Source: Pseudomonas japonica
GTDB taxonomy: Bacteria; Pseudomonadota; Gammaproteobacteria; Pseudomonadales; Pseudomonadaceae
Assembly (NCBI RefSeq): GCF_900188455.1
Contig: NZ_FZOL01000013.1
Location: 1-64,000, forward strand
Length of the DNA: 64,000 bases
Reading direction: 5' to 3'
A program made the position numbers and the translations under genes. The notes below the pieces were generated by a model that did no database searches, was not told the origin of the DNA, and was given only the letters and a program-made list of their open reading frames with translations. Of this stretch, positions 45,141 to 54,563 are shown piece by piece; within the stretch, counting starts at the first letter, position 1, and every line of letters begins with the position of its first letter.

Positions 45141-45342
45141 TCAACTCCTCTTAGCGTTGAGCCTGTTGCCATGTTAAGGAGCGTTCTTGCCTGACAAGTA
45201 TTCGATTTTCCCGGAATGACTTTTCAGAGAACTTGAAAGGCCCTCCCCTGTATTCGCCGCCTTCAAGCCATTACATTGCCAACCTTTAAGCAGGCGTGAA
45301 AAATGATGCCCTGGCACGCGATGACGACAACGAGGTGACACC

Positions 45343-46275
45343 ATGGCAGACAGGCTCCAGGACCTACGGCTGTTCAGGCTGGTGGTACAAAGCGGTTCAT
45401 TGTCGATGGCTGGGCGTCAGCTTGGCCTTTCACCAGCAGCCATGAGCGGCCGCCTCAAGTCGATGGAGGAGTTCTATGGTCTTCGTCTGCTCAAGCGCAA
45501 CACACGTGGGTTGAGCCCCACCGCCGAAGGCTTGTACCTGTTCGAGGCGGCGCAGAAGATCCTGGAGGACGTGGAAGCGCTCGACAGCGTCATCCGTGGT
45601 GGGAGTGCACAACTGCGTGGCACGATCGGCGTTACCTGCCCCACCGACCTGGGCCGCCAGTGGGTCAGCCAGTTGGTCGACGCCTTCGTCGAGGAACACC
45701 CCCATGTCACCGTGCGGCTGTTCTTCACCGACCGCTTGCTGGATTTCGTCGAGTCCGGCTCGGACATCGCGATCCGCTACGGCAACCTGCCTGACAGTAC
45801 CCTGGTCGCGCGTTCGCTGGGCGGTGACCGTCGCATTGTCTGCTGCTCGCCGGATTACCTGGCACGCCACGGTGCGCCGCTGTGCCCGGAGCAGTTGCTG
45901 GAGCACAACTGCCTGATTCATCTGCAGGCGGATTTCCCCCAGGACAAGTGGCGTTTCACTCGTGACGGGGAAACGTTTTCGGTGCACGTCCGGGGTAATC
46001 GCCTGGTCAACGATGGCTTCACCCTGCGCCAATGGGCGCTGCAAGGGCTGGGGATCGCCTGGAAGTCTGTCTGGGAGGTTGCCGAAGATATTCAGGAACA
46101 GCGGCTGGTTCCGTTGCTGGAGGATTTCAGCTGCCCAGCGACCGGCTTCCATCTGCTGACTGAGGGCGGTAAGAAACTGCCCCAGCGGGTACGGGCGTTC
46201 GTCGATTTCGCAGTGCGTTATTTCAACGAACTGGAAACACCTGCGCGCCACCTGCTCAGGCCCGTGGGACATTGA
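45343..46275 (+). CDS. LysR-family transcriptional regulator
   Basis: Predicted 310-residue regulator: HTH LFRLVVQSGSLSMAGRQLGLSPAAMSGRLKSME, then the effector-binding domain. It is divergent from the eight-gene flavin reductase / ABC / transketolase operon and is its most likely controller. Its stop faces the FGGY kinase stop 44 bp away. Confidence 0.9.
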   Translation: MADRLQDLRLFRLVVQSGSLSMAGRQLGLSPAAMSGRLKSMEEFYGLRLLKRNTRGLSPTAEGLYLFEAAQKILEDVEALDSVIRGGSAQLRGTIGVTCPTDLGRQWVSQLVDAFVEEHPHVTVRLFFTDRLLDFVESGSDIAIRYGNLPDSTLVARSLGGDRRIVCCSPDYLARHGAPLCPEQLLEHNCLIHLQADFPQDKWRFTRDGETFSVHVRGNRLVNDGFTLRQWALQGLGIAWKSVWEVAEDIQEQRLVPLLEDFSCPATGFHLLTEGGKKLPQRVRAFVDFAVRYFNELETPARHLLRPVGH

Positions 46276-46319
46276 GGGTTCGAGAAAGCCTGCAACCGCG
46301 ATGAAGCCAGCAGACCGGT

Positions 46320-47837
46320 TTACAGGGATGCCAGCCTGGCCATGTCTCGGAACACCGGCCCGAGTGCTTCCAGCATCCTGCCGTACACCTCCCGCCGTTG
46401 CTGGTACAACCCGTGCTTTGCTTTGTCCGGCAACGTGACCCCATTCACCGGCCCCGCCACCCGTCCGGCAGCCTTGTTCAGGTCGGTGAATACCCCAGCT
46501 CCGTGGCCAGCCAACAGCGCCGCCCCCCGGGCCGCCGCCTCGAATACCCCGTGACGACGATAGGCCAGCCCTAGCACGTCGGCCTTGACCTGGTTGAACA
46601 CCTCGCTCGAGGCTCCCCCGCCTACCACCAGCACACCGCCCTCGACGGGCCTCAATCCGGTACCCAGCATGGCCTCCAGAAAACTGGCGTACTCAAAGGC
46701 GGTGGCCTCGACCATCGCCCGTTGCATGTCGGCCAGGCCGTGCTGCCAGGTCAGGCCAACAAAGGCTCCGCGCATATCCGCAGACAACGGTAAATGACGG
46801 CCGCCCATGTGCGGTACGAACAACAACGGTGGCACCCGGGTGAGTTCTCGCAATGCCGCGCTGACAGCCTGAGGCGGGCGGGCTTCGCCCCGCAGCGACT
46901 CCAACCAGTCACAGCACAACCCGCCGCCACCGACGTAGCCGGCGCTGTAATAGAGTCCCGGTATGCAGTGGCGCAGCGTCAGCAATGTGTGGTGCTGGTC
47001 GTCCACGGTGAAGTCGCCACGTACCGCGCAGAACACCGAGCCGGTGCCCGCAATGTCTACGAGCTGCCCTGGCACTGACACGCCACTGCCGAGCAAGGTC
47101 GCGGCGATATCACCGCATCCGGCGAAGACCGGCGTACCCTGAAGAAGACCCAGCGCCTGGGCTATGTCGCGGCTCAAACCACCGATCCGCTCCCACGGTT
47201 CCACGACGCGCGGCAGGTGCGCAGGATCGAGCTCCAGGGCCCGGACCAAGTCAAGGTTCCAGCCGCCGGAGGGAACATCGGCAAAACAGTTGAACCCCAG
47301 GCAAGTGGTATCCATGAACGCCGCTTGCCCAGCCAGCCCACACAGCCGTCCGGCCACTAAGGCACAAGGGACCGTCAGCTTGCACAAGCGCCGGTAGAGA
47401 TCAGGCTGTTGCTGGCGGATCTGCAGCCACCTGGCACCGTGGCTGGCGATCAGTTGGCTGCCCGAGCGCGCCACGATCTGCCGCTCATGCGGCCGTAACA
47501 AGGCCACGCTTGAGGCACAGGACAGGTCGAGCCATGCATCGCAGGAAGTAGCGGGGTCACCCATGGCATCCACCGCGCAGAGTCCGGCCATCTGCCCACA
47601 CAATGCGATTCCGGATACCTGCGCCGGGCTCGCCCGGGCTTCGTCAAGTGCTTGCCGGATGGCCGCCAGCGGTGCGTCGAGAAACCCCTCCCGAACCATG
47701 CCCTGCCCGGACCGCCGCGCCATCGGCACATCGCCCACTCGTGCGACACCACGCAAGGTGCCCTGGGCATCGAGAGCCACGGCTCGGGTGCTGGAGGTAC
47801 CAAGATCGACACCGATGAGAATCGCCTGGCTGCTCAC
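46320..47837 (-). CDS. FGGY-family carbohydrate kinase (xylulokinase-like)
   Basis: Predicted 505-residue sugar kinase. The N-terminal ATPase motif ILIGVDLGTSSTRAVALD and GIALCGQMAGLCAVD correspond to the substrate region of xylulokinases, and the second domain has the GTGSVFCAV and VVGGGASSEVFNQVKADVLG motifs. The best start is the GTG at 47837, eight bases after a gggg stretch. It would phosphorylate a ketose or polyol. Together with the nearby split transketolase this recalls pentulose or apulose kinase-transketolase pairs. It is 40 bp downstream of a LysR gene on the same strand. Confidence 0.88.
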   Translation of the reverse strand: MSSQAILIGVDLGTSSTRAVALDAQGTLRGVARVGDVPMARRSGQGMVREGFLDAPLAAIRQALDEARASPAQVSGIALCGQMAGLCAVDAMGDPATSCDAWLDLSCASSVALLRPHERQIVARSGSQLIASHGARWLQIRQQQPDLYRRLCKLTVPCALVAGRLCGLAGQAAFMDTTCLGFNCFADVPSGGWNLDLVRALELDPAHLPRVVEPWERIGGLSRDIAQALGLLQGTPVFAGCGDIAATLLGSGVSVPGQLVDIAGTGSVFCAVRGDFTVDDQHHTLLTLRHCIPGLYYSAGYVGGGGLCCDWLESLRGEARPPQAVSAALRELTRVPPLLFVPHMGGRHLPLSADMRGAFVGLTWQHGLADMQRAMVEATAFEYASFLEAMLGTGLRPVEGGVLVVGGGASSEVFNQVKADVLGLAYRRHGVFEAAARGAALLAGHGAGVFTDLNKAAGRVAGPVNGVTLPDKAKHGLYQQRREVYGRMLEALGPVFRDMARLASL

Positions 47838-47877
47838 GTTGCGCACCCCAAGCAAAGTGACCGAAGCACGGCCACGG

Positions 47878-48783
47878 TCATTTGACGTGCACGTGCTCGA
47901 CGAGAAAATCCAGCACCGCGCGAACCCGAAGCGGCACATAGCCATCCTGGCCGACGAACACTGCATGCACCTCTTCCAGGTCGCCTGGGTTGTACGCCTC
48001 CATCACCGGCACCAGACGCCCCTCGGCGATGTCCTCGCGCACCCGGAAGGCGGCCAACCTTGCCAACCCTGTGCCATTGAGCGCCAGGCGGCGCAAGGCT
48101 TCACCATCGCTGGCCTGAACGCTGCCGGCCGTGACTACCTTGATCACCTGATCACCCTCCCGCAGGGGCCAGCCATTGAAGGCTCGCGCATAATTGGCCG
48201 TCAACAGGTTGTGGCGCTGCAGCGCTGCGGGACCGTCCGGAATGCCATGAAGTTGAAGGTAACCGGGCGCGCCAACGATCACCATACGCGTATGGCCAAG
48301 CTTGCGAGCGATCAGATTGGAGCTTTTCATGGGGCCTGCTCGTACAGCGATATCGGTACGCTGACCGACTACGTCGATCACCTCGTCGGTCAGCACCAGA
48401 TCGAGCTTCACTTCTGGCAGGTGCTCGATGAGCAGTGGGACCAGCGGCAACAGGTAGTGATAACCGAAGGCCATGTTGGCATTGATGCGCACCCGTCCTC
48501 GTGGCGCATCCTGGGAGGCGACGTTGCGCTCCAGTTCGTCCAGATCGGCGAGTAGACCCATACCACGCTCGTAGTAAGCGCGACCCTCATGGGTCAGGCT
48601 CAGCTGGCGGGTCGACCGGTTGAACAGTCGTGAGCCCAATCTCCCTTCCAGGCGTGCAACCAGCTTGCTCACCGCCGAGGGCGTTATACGCAGGTCTCGC
48701 GCCGCCGCCGAGAAGCTTCCGGCCTGGACGACACGCACGAAAACCTCCAGCTCACCGGAGCGGTTGATATCAAGTCGGGCCAT
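47878..48783 (-). CDS. LysR-family transcriptional regulator
   Basis: Predicted 301-residue regulator with HTH (VRVVQAGSFSAAARDLRITPSAVSKLVARLE) and effector domain of the subgroup that includes DsdC/PtxR-like and many single-gene regulators (NRSTRQLSLTHEGRAYY). It is divergent from an LLM oxidoreductase gene (about 240 bp between) and upstream of the FGGY kinase gene on its own strand, so it could control both. Confidence 0.9.
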   Translation of the reverse strand: MARLDINRSGELEVFVRVVQAGSFSAAARDLRITPSAVSKLVARLEGRLGSRLFNRSTRQLSLTHEGRAYYERGMGLLADLDELERNVASQDAPRGRVRINANMAFGYHYLLPLVPLLIEHLPEVKLDLVLTDEVIDVVGQRTDIAVRAGPMKSSNLIARKLGHTRMVIVGAPGYLQLHGIPDGPAALQRHNLLTANYARAFNGWPLREGDQVIKVVTAGSVQASDGEALRRLALNGTGLARLAAFRVREDIAEGRLVPVMEAYNPGDLEEVHAVFVGQDGYVPLRVRAVLDFLVEHVHVK

Positions 48784-49026
48784 TGCTGATCCTTGGGCAC
48801 AAATAGGAAAAGGTTAACGTGCGACGTGAGGGCTGGGCAGGCGGTGACCGGTTAAAACTGTTTTCGAAACAACTGAAAAGTGTGGCAACTCCCTCCACAA
48901 GGGGCGATTGACGTCCCAGCTCCTGATACGAACTCAATTCACAATTGATTTGAATTATCTGGGTCTACTGCACAACCCGGAGCCGTCTTAGGCTGGACGC
49001 CATTTCTTGTCTTGCGATCCTTAGCC

Positions 49027-49962
49027 ATGAATCCTACTTTGCAGAAACTTGCCTCTGGCGGCCTGAGCATCGGCCTGGAACTTCCTTTGGACAACGATTG
49101 GAACAGCGTACGCGAGCAGTCTCGGCAGCAGGCAGGGACACCGTTCGGGATACCCGATCTAACCCACCACGCGCGCCTGGCCACCCTCGCCGACCGCCTG
49201 GGATTCCGAGCTCTCTGGGTACGTGACGTGCCCCTGTACGATCCAAAATTCGGCGATGCTGCACAGGTATTCGAGGTCTTCACCTACCTGGGTTTCCTGG
49301 CCGGGGTGACCAGCAAGATTCTTCTCGGCACCGCCGCCGTGGTGCTACCGATCCGCGAACCGTTGCTGACCATGAAGGCGGCTGCCAGCGCAGACTGGCT
49401 AAGTGGCGGACGCTTGCTGCTGGGGGTGGCCAGTGGTGACCGACCGGTGGAGTATCCTTTGTTCGGCCGCGACTTCGATACCCGTGGCGAGACGTTTCGA
49501 CAGCAAATCACCCTGCTGCGTGAGTGGCGCAGTGCCGATCTACCCGCGGGCGTCGAAGTACTCCCGAGGCCGCGCCAGCCTTTACCGCTGCTAGTGGCGG
49601 GCCTGGCACAACAGAGCCCGGCCTGGGTCGGCGAGCACTTGGACGGCTGGCTGGCCTACCCTGGCACTCCGGCCGAACACCTGCATCGCGCGGGGGTGTG
49701 GCGTGACGTGGCGGGAGACAAACCATACGTGTCGTTCATTCACCTGGACCTGGATGAAAACCCCGAAGCGCCGCTGGAGCGTCACCGCTTCGGCTGCAAG
49801 GTCGGGCGCAAGGGGTTGATTGCAGAACTCGAGGCCATGCACGCGGCAGGCGTGGCGCATATTGGTCTACATTTGCGGCACAACCGGCGCCCGCTGGACC
49901 AGACACTGGAGGAGTTGGGAACATTCGTGCTACCGCATTTCCATGGGAAGCCGCGTGTTTAA
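49027..49962 (+). CDS. LLM-class oxidoreductase
   Basis: Predicted 311-residue luciferase-like TIM-barrel protein: TPFGIPDLTHHARLATLADRLGFRALWVRDVPL, GTAAVVLPIREPLLTMKAAASADWLSGGRLLLGV and GDRPVEYPLFGRDF. This is a shorter LLM subgroup, distinct from the one at 39 kb. The cofactor is probably FMN or F420-like; substrate unknown. ATG 49027 begins the homologous region; a TTG at 49012 is less likely. It is divergent from a LysR gene and ends before a strong terminator. Confidence 0.85.
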   Translation: MNPTLQKLASGGLSIGLELPLDNDWNSVREQSRQQAGTPFGIPDLTHHARLATLADRLGFRALWVRDVPLYDPKFGDAAQVFEVFTYLGFLAGVTSKILLGTAAVVLPIREPLLTMKAAASADWLSGGRLLLGVASGDRPVEYPLFGRDFDTRGETFRQQITLLREWRSADLPAGVEVLPRPRQPLPLLVAGLAQQSPAWVGEHLDGWLAYPGTPAEHLHRAGVWRDVAGDKPYVSFIHLDLDENPEAPLERHRFGCKVGRKGLIAELEAMHAAGVAHIGLHLRHNRRPLDQTLEELGTFVLPHFHGKPRV

Positions 49963-50072
49963 TAGTGCCCGCGCTTCGTCGCGACGAGTCCGCACATCTC
50001 ATTCTGGCCTCGAATCCAGCCTTGAAATATCCGGATACTGCCGGTTCTCGGTGGTTTTCGCTGGAACGAAAA

Positions 50073-50093
50073 AAGGGCCTTTCGGCCCTTTTT
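50073..50093. terminator. Bidirectional rho-independent terminator
   Basis: aagggcc / ggccctt hairpin with a 4-base loop, flanked by an A run on the left and a T run on the right. It can end transcription of the LLM gene (plus strand) and of the tRNA/ihfA transcript (minus strand). Confidence 0.85.
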
Positions 50094-50135
50094 CAACGAC
50101 TTACAGACTTCCAAGGAACCCTGTAGATCTATATT

Positions 50136-50211
<76 letters not shown>

Positions 50212-50254
50212 AAATCAGGTTCCAGCGGTCAAAAAGCATCACCACTGGATAAAA

Positions 50255-50285
50255 AAATCCAGTTACCAATCAGTAACTGGATTTT
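50255..50285. repeat. Stem-loop between the two tRNA genes
   Basis: atccagttac / gtaactggat inverted repeat with flanking A and T runs lies in the spacer between tRNA-Pro and tRNA-Gly. It may be an RNase processing or termination element. Ends are accurate to within a base or two. Confidence 0.5.
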
Positions 50286-50296
50286 CTAGGGATTTT

Positions 50297-50373
50297 TGGT
50301 CGGGACGGAGTGATTCGAACACTCGACCCCTTGCACCCCATGCAAGTGCGCTACCGGGCTGCGCTACGCCCCG
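50297..50373 (-). tRNA. tRNA-Pro (GGG)
   Basis: 77-base cloverleaf on the minus strand: acceptor cggggcg/cgtcccg (one G-U pair), D arm gtagcgcagcccggtagcgc, anticodon stem cttgc/gcaag around loop atggggt, giving anticodon GGG, T loop gttcgaatc, encoded CCA. It follows merR in the typical Pseudomonas pheT-ihfA locus. Confidence 0.96.
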
Positions 50374-50473
50374 ACTGAATTCTCGATGCTGCTGAGAACG
50401 TTGAAGAATCTACCTTAAGCTTTTGAATTTTGGAAGGATTATTTTCATTCACCTGCCAGGATCCACGTCTCGG

Positions 50474-50830
50474 TCATTTCTTCAGAACCACCAGCACATC
50501 CTCCAACTCGACAATCATCTGCCGGATCAGTTGCTTGTACTGGGTGGTGTCATCCTTGGCTTCATCACTGGACAGACGCAAGCGCGCACCGCCGATGGTG
50601 AAGCCCTGGTCGTAAAGCAAGGCGCGGATCTGCCGGATCATCAGCACGTCCTGGCGCTGATAATAACGACGATTTCCGCGGCGCTTGACCGGGTTGAGCT
50701 GAGGAAACTCCTGCTCCCAGTAACGCAGCACGTGCGGTTTTACCGCACAGAGCTCGCTCACCTCACCAATGGTGAAATAGCGTTTTCCCGGGATCGGCGG
50801 GAGTTCATCGTTATGGCTTGGTTCCAGCAT
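50474..50830 (-). CDS. MerR-family regulator of the ihfA locus
   Basis: Predicted 118-residue protein with a MerR winged HTH (KRYFTIGEVSELCAVKPHVLRYWEQEFPQL) followed by a short coiled coil. It lacks the metal-binding cysteines of classical MerR proteins. A nearly invariant protein of this kind is encoded after ihfA in Pseudomonas; its function is not established. ATG 50830 (MLEPSHNDE) is preferred, and the gene begins 20 bp inside the end of ihfA. Confidence 0.93.
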   Translation of the reverse strand: MLEPSHNDELPPIPGKRYFTIGEVSELCAVKPHVLRYWEQEFPQLNPVKRRGNRRYYQRQDVLMIRQIRALLYDQGFTIGGARLRLSSDEAKDDTTQYKQLIRQMIVELEDVLVVLKK

Positions 50831-51113
50831 AAGCCTCAACCCGGGCCTTCAGTTTCTGCCCTGGACGAAAGGTGACGACGCGGCGTGCCGTAATCGGGAT
50901 TTCTTCACCCGTTTTCGGGTTTCGCCCCGGACGCTGGCGCTTGTCGCGCAGATCGAAATTGCCGAACCCGGATAATTTGACCTGCTCGTTGTCTTCGAGA
51001 GCGTGCCTGATTTCCTCAAAGAACAGTTCGACCAGCTCCTTGGCCTCACGCTTGTTCAGGCCCAACTCTTCATAGAGCCGTTCTGCCATCTCAGCTTTCG
51101 TCAGAGCACCCAT
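50811..51113 (-). CDS. ihfA: Integration host factor subunit alpha
   Basis: Predicted 100-residue DNA-bending protein: ALTKAEMAERLYEELGLNKREAKELVE, KLSGFGNFDLRDK and the DNA-contacting arm GRNPKTGEEIPI. It pairs with IhfB to bend DNA in recombination, replication and sigma-54 promoter activation, which is relevant to the sigma-54 locus in this window. It starts 3 bp after the pheT stop. Confidence 0.98.
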   Translation of the reverse strand: MGALTKAEMAERLYEELGLNKREAKELVELFFEEIRHALEDNEQVKLSGFGNFDLRDKRQRPGRNPKTGEEIPITARRVVTFRPGQKLKARVEAYAGTKP

Positions 51114-51116
51114 ACG

Positions 51117-53492
51117 CTATTTCCTTAACGTGGTGTTCAACCTTTGTTCGAGCGAGGCGAGGATGTTTTGGGTCGCGGCATTCACCTCATCATCATTAAG
51201 AGTGCGTGATGGATGCTGCCAGGTCAAGCCAACCGCCAGGCTTTTTCTATCAGGATCAATACCTTTACCCTGGTAGACGTCAAACAGCCTGAGGTCTGTG
51301 AGCCATTCGCCTGCATTGTCACGAATTACCTCAAGCACGGCGCTCGAAGCAACATTACGTTCCGCGACCAAAGCCAAGTCACGACGAACTTCCGGGAACT
51401 TGGACAGTTCATGGAATTTCGGCAGACGCCCTTCCACCACTTCACCCAGTACCAGTTCGAATACGAACACGGTGCGGTCAAGACCCAGGGTCCTGGCCAG
51501 CTCGGGGTGCAGTGCGCCCAGGTAGCCGACTTCGCGACCGTTACGCTCGATCAGAGCCGTCTGCCCCGGATGCAACGCCGGGTGCTTGCCGGCACTGAAG
51601 GTGAACTCCTTCAGCGAGCCGGACGAATTCAGCAGCGCTTCAACATCGGCTTTCACATCGAAGAAGTCGATGCCGTCACGAGCATTAGCCCAGCCTTCCG
51701 GCAGGCGGCTGCCGCAGACCACACCGGCAAGCATCGGCTGCTGTTGCAGCCCTTCAAGCTGACCGACGAAGCGCAGACCGCTCTCGAACAGACGCACGCG
51801 ATCCTGCTGACGATTGAGGTTGTGCTGCAGCGCCTTGACCAGGCCCGGCCAGAGGGACGCACGCATGGCGGCCATGTCGCTGGAGATCGGGTTGGCCAGC
51901 AGCAACGGTTCGACACCCGGCGTGAACAGCTCGAACAGCTTGGGATCGATGAAGCTGTAGGTGATCGCTTCCTGATAACCGCGAGCGACCAGCAGGCGAC
52001 GCAGCGCCGGCAGTTCACCACGAGCCTCGGCACGGGCCTGCGGGGCCAGGCGTGCTTGTGGGTAACGTACTGGCAGGCGGTTGTAGCCATACAGTCGACC
52101 CAGCTCTTCGATCAAATCGACTTCCAGGCTGATGTCGAAGCGATGGCTTGGTACCTCGACCAGCCACTGCCCTTCCCCGGCGCTGGTTTTCAGACCCAGT
52201 GCGTTGAGCAGTTGCTCGACTTCGGCACTGGCCATTTCCATGCCCAGCATCTGGGAAATGCGCTCGGCGCGCAGGGTGATTGGCGCGACTTGCGGCAGGT
52301 GCTGCTCGCTCAGTGCTTCGATGACCGGGCCGGCTTCGCCGCCGACGATGTCCAGGAGCAGGCCGGTGGCACGCTCCATGGCTTCGCGTGCCAGTTGCGA
52401 GTCGACGCCGCGCTCGTAACGGTGCGAGGCATCGGTGTGCAGGCCGTAGGAACGAGCCTTACCCGCCACGGAAATCGGCTCGAAGAAGGCACTTTCCAGG
52501 AAGATGTCCTTGGTGGTCGCGGATACGCCACTGTGCTCGCCACCCATGACACCCGCGATGGCCAGCGCGCGGCTGTGGTCGGCGATAACCAGGGTATCGG
52601 CACGCAGGGTGACTTCCTGGCCGTCCAGCAGCACCAGCTTCTCGCCCTCTTCGGCCATGCGCACGCGGATGCCGCCATTGATTTCGGCGAGATCGAAGGC
52701 GTGCAGCGGCTGGCCCAGCTCCAGCATCACGTAGTTGGTGATGTCGACCGCGGCGTCGATGCTGCGAACGTCGGCACGACGCAGGCGCTCGACCATCCAC
52801 AACGGCGTCGGACGCGACAGGTCGACATTGCGAATCACACGCCCCAGGTAACGTGGGCAGGCGGCTGGCGCCAGCACTTCGACCGGGCGTACTTCGTCGT
52901 GTGCCGGCGCGACGGCAGGAACCACGGGACGAGTGACCGGCGCGGCGTACAGGGCGCCGACTTCACGGGCCAGGCCGGCCAGGGACAGGCAGTCCCCGCG
53001 GTTCGGGGTCAGGTCGACCTCGATGCTGGCGTCGTCCAGGTCCAGGTACTCACGGATGTCCTGACCGACCGGCGCATCAGCGGCCAGCTCCAGCAGACCG
53101 TCGTTGTCGTCACTGATCTGCAGCTCGGAGGCCGAACACAGCATGCCATTGGACTCGACACCACGCAGCTTGGCCTTCTTGATCTTGAAGTCGCCCGGCA
53201 GTTCGGCGCCAATCATGGCGAATGGGATTTTCAGGCCCGGACGCACATTGGGCGCGCCACAGACGACCTGGAAGGTCTCGCTACCGCTGCTCACCTGGCA
53301 AACGCGCAGCTTGTCGGCGTCGGGGTGCTGCTCGGTGCTCAGCACCTCGCCCACCACGATACCGCTGAATTGGCCGGCGGCCGGGGTCACGCTGTCGACT
53401 TCAAGACCAGCCATCGACAAACGGGCCACCAGCTCGTCACGGGAAACCTGCGGGTTGACCCAACCGCGCAGCCACTTTTCACTGAATTTCAT
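51117..53492 (-). CDS. pheT: Phenylalanyl-tRNA synthetase beta subunit
   Basis: Predicted 791-residue subunit of the (alpha-beta)2 enzyme. N-terminal tRNA-binding (EMAP-like) domain with GEVLSTEQHPDADKLRVCQV, then B3/4 editing and B5 domains, the central catalytic-like fold, and a C-terminal anticodon-binding FDX-ACB domain ending LEQRLNTTLRK. Length is normal. It lies 36 bp downstream of pheS in the same operon. Confidence 0.98.
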   Translation of the reverse strand: MKFSEKWLRGWVNPQVSRDELVARLSMAGLEVDSVTPAAGQFSGIVVGEVLSTEQHPDADKLRVCQVSSGSETFQVVCGAPNVRPGLKIPFAMIGAELPGDFKIKKAKLRGVESNGMLCSASELQISDDNDGLLELAADAPVGQDIREYLDLDDASIEVDLTPNRGDCLSLAGLAREVGALYAAPVTRPVVPAVAPAHDEVRPVEVLAPAACPRYLGRVIRNVDLSRPTPLWMVERLRRADVRSIDAAVDITNYVMLELGQPLHAFDLAEINGGIRVRMAEEGEKLVLLDGQEVTLRADTLVIADHSRALAIAGVMGGEHSGVSATTKDIFLESAFFEPISVAGKARSYGLHTDASHRYERGVDSQLAREAMERATGLLLDIVGGEAGPVIEALSEQHLPQVAPITLRAERISQMLGMEMASAEVEQLLNALGLKTSAGEGQWLVEVPSHRFDISLEVDLIEELGRLYGYNRLPVRYPQARLAPQARAEARGELPALRRLLVARGYQEAITYSFIDPKLFELFTPGVEPLLLANPISSDMAAMRASLWPGLVKALQHNLNRQQDRVRLFESGLRFVGQLEGLQQQPMLAGVVCGSRLPEGWANARDGIDFFDVKADVEALLNSSGSLKEFTFSAGKHPALHPGQTALIERNGREVGYLGALHPELARTLGLDRTVFVFELVLGEVVEGRLPKFHELSKFPEVRRDLALVAERNVASSAVLEVIRDNAGEWLTDLRLFDVYQGKGIDPDRKSLAVGLTWQHPSRTLNDDEVNAATQNILASLEQRLNTTLRK

Positions 53493-53528
53493 CCTGCTCT
53501 CCTGAAAGATTCGTTACGGGTGCGCGAC

Positions 53529-54545
53529 CTAGCGAAATTGCGCAAGGAAACGCAAATCGTTGTCGAAGAACAGGCGCAAATCGTTGACGCCATAACGCAG
53601 CATGGCCAGGCGTTCAGCGCCCATGCCGAAAGCGAAACCAGAGAACTCTTCGGGGTCGATGCCGGACATGCGCAGCACGTTCGGATGAACCATGCCGCAA
53701 CCCATGACTTCCAGCCAGCCGGTCTGCTTGCACACGCGGCAGCCTTTGCCACTGCACATCACGCACTGGATATCGACTTCAGCCGAAGGCTCGGTGAACG
53801 GGAAGAACGATGGACGGAAACGTACCGCCAGCTCTTTCTCGAAGAACACCCGGAGGAACTCTTCGATAGTGCCTTTGAGATCGGCGAAATTGATGTCGCG
53901 ATCAACCAGCAGGCCTTCGACCTGGTGGAACATCGGCGAGTGGGTCAGGTCCGAGTCGCAGCGATAGACGCGGCCCGGGCAGACGATGCGGATCGGCGGC
54001 CGCGAGGACTCCATGGTCCGCACCTGCACCGGCGAGGTGTGGGTGCGCAGCAGCATGTTCGCATTGAAATAGAAGGTGTCGTGCATTGCCCGCGCCGGGT
54101 GGTGGCCGGGAATGTTGAGCGCCTCGAAGTTGTGGTAGTCGTCTTCGACTTCCGGGCCTTCGGCGATGCCGTAACCGATATGGGTGAAGAACTGCTCGAT
54201 GCGCTCGAGAGTACGGGTGATCGGGTGCAAACCACCGGAAGTCTGGCCACGGCCCGGCAAGGTCACATCAATGCATTCGGCCGCCAGGCGAGCGCTGAGC
54301 TCAGCCTCTTCGAAGGCAGTCTTGCGCGCATTGAGCACTTCGGTGACGCGTTCCTTGGCGTCGTTGATCAGGGCGCCGACTTTCGGGCGCTCGTCGGCAG
54401 GCAGGTTGCCCAAGGTCTTCATCACCTGGGTCAGTTCGCCTTTCTTGCCAAGGAATTGAACCCGGATCTGCTCCAGGGCATTGATGTCTTCAGCGCGTTC
54501 CACAGCCTCCAGGGCTTGGGAGACCAGCGCATCCAGGTTTTCCAT
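53529..54545 (-). CDS. pheS: Phenylalanyl-tRNA synthetase alpha subunit
   Basis: Predicted 338-residue catalytic subunit. Coiled-coil N-terminus, then the class II core with ARAMHDTFYF, motif 2 region RVYRCDSDLTHSPMFHQVEGL and motif 3 GFAFGMGAERLAMLRYG. It charges tRNA-Phe together with PheT. It is preceded by two strong stem-loops that separate it from rplT. A ggag lies 8 bp before ATG 54545. Confidence 0.98.
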   Translation of the reverse strand: MENLDALVSQALEAVERAEDINALEQIRVQFLGKKGELTQVMKTLGNLPADERPKVGALINDAKERVTEVLNARKTAFEEAELSARLAAECIDVTLPGRGQTSGGLHPITRTLERIEQFFTHIGYGIAEGPEVEDDYHNFEALNIPGHHPARAMHDTFYFNANMLLRTHTSPVQVRTMESSRPPIRIVCPGRVYRCDSDLTHSPMFHQVEGLLVDRDINFADLKGTIEEFLRVFFEKELAVRFRPSFFPFTEPSAEVDIQCVMCSGKGCRVCKQTGWLEVMGCGMVHPNVLRMSGIDPEEFSGFAFGMGAERLAMLRYGVNDLRLFFDNDLRFLAQFR

Positions 54546-54563
54546 GTACAGACTCCAGATACG

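Noticed and set aside
50297..50373. tRNA-Pro with anticodon TGG
   Set aside because: With the perfect 5-bp stem cttgc/gcaag the seven-base loop is atggggt, which places GGG at positions 34-36.
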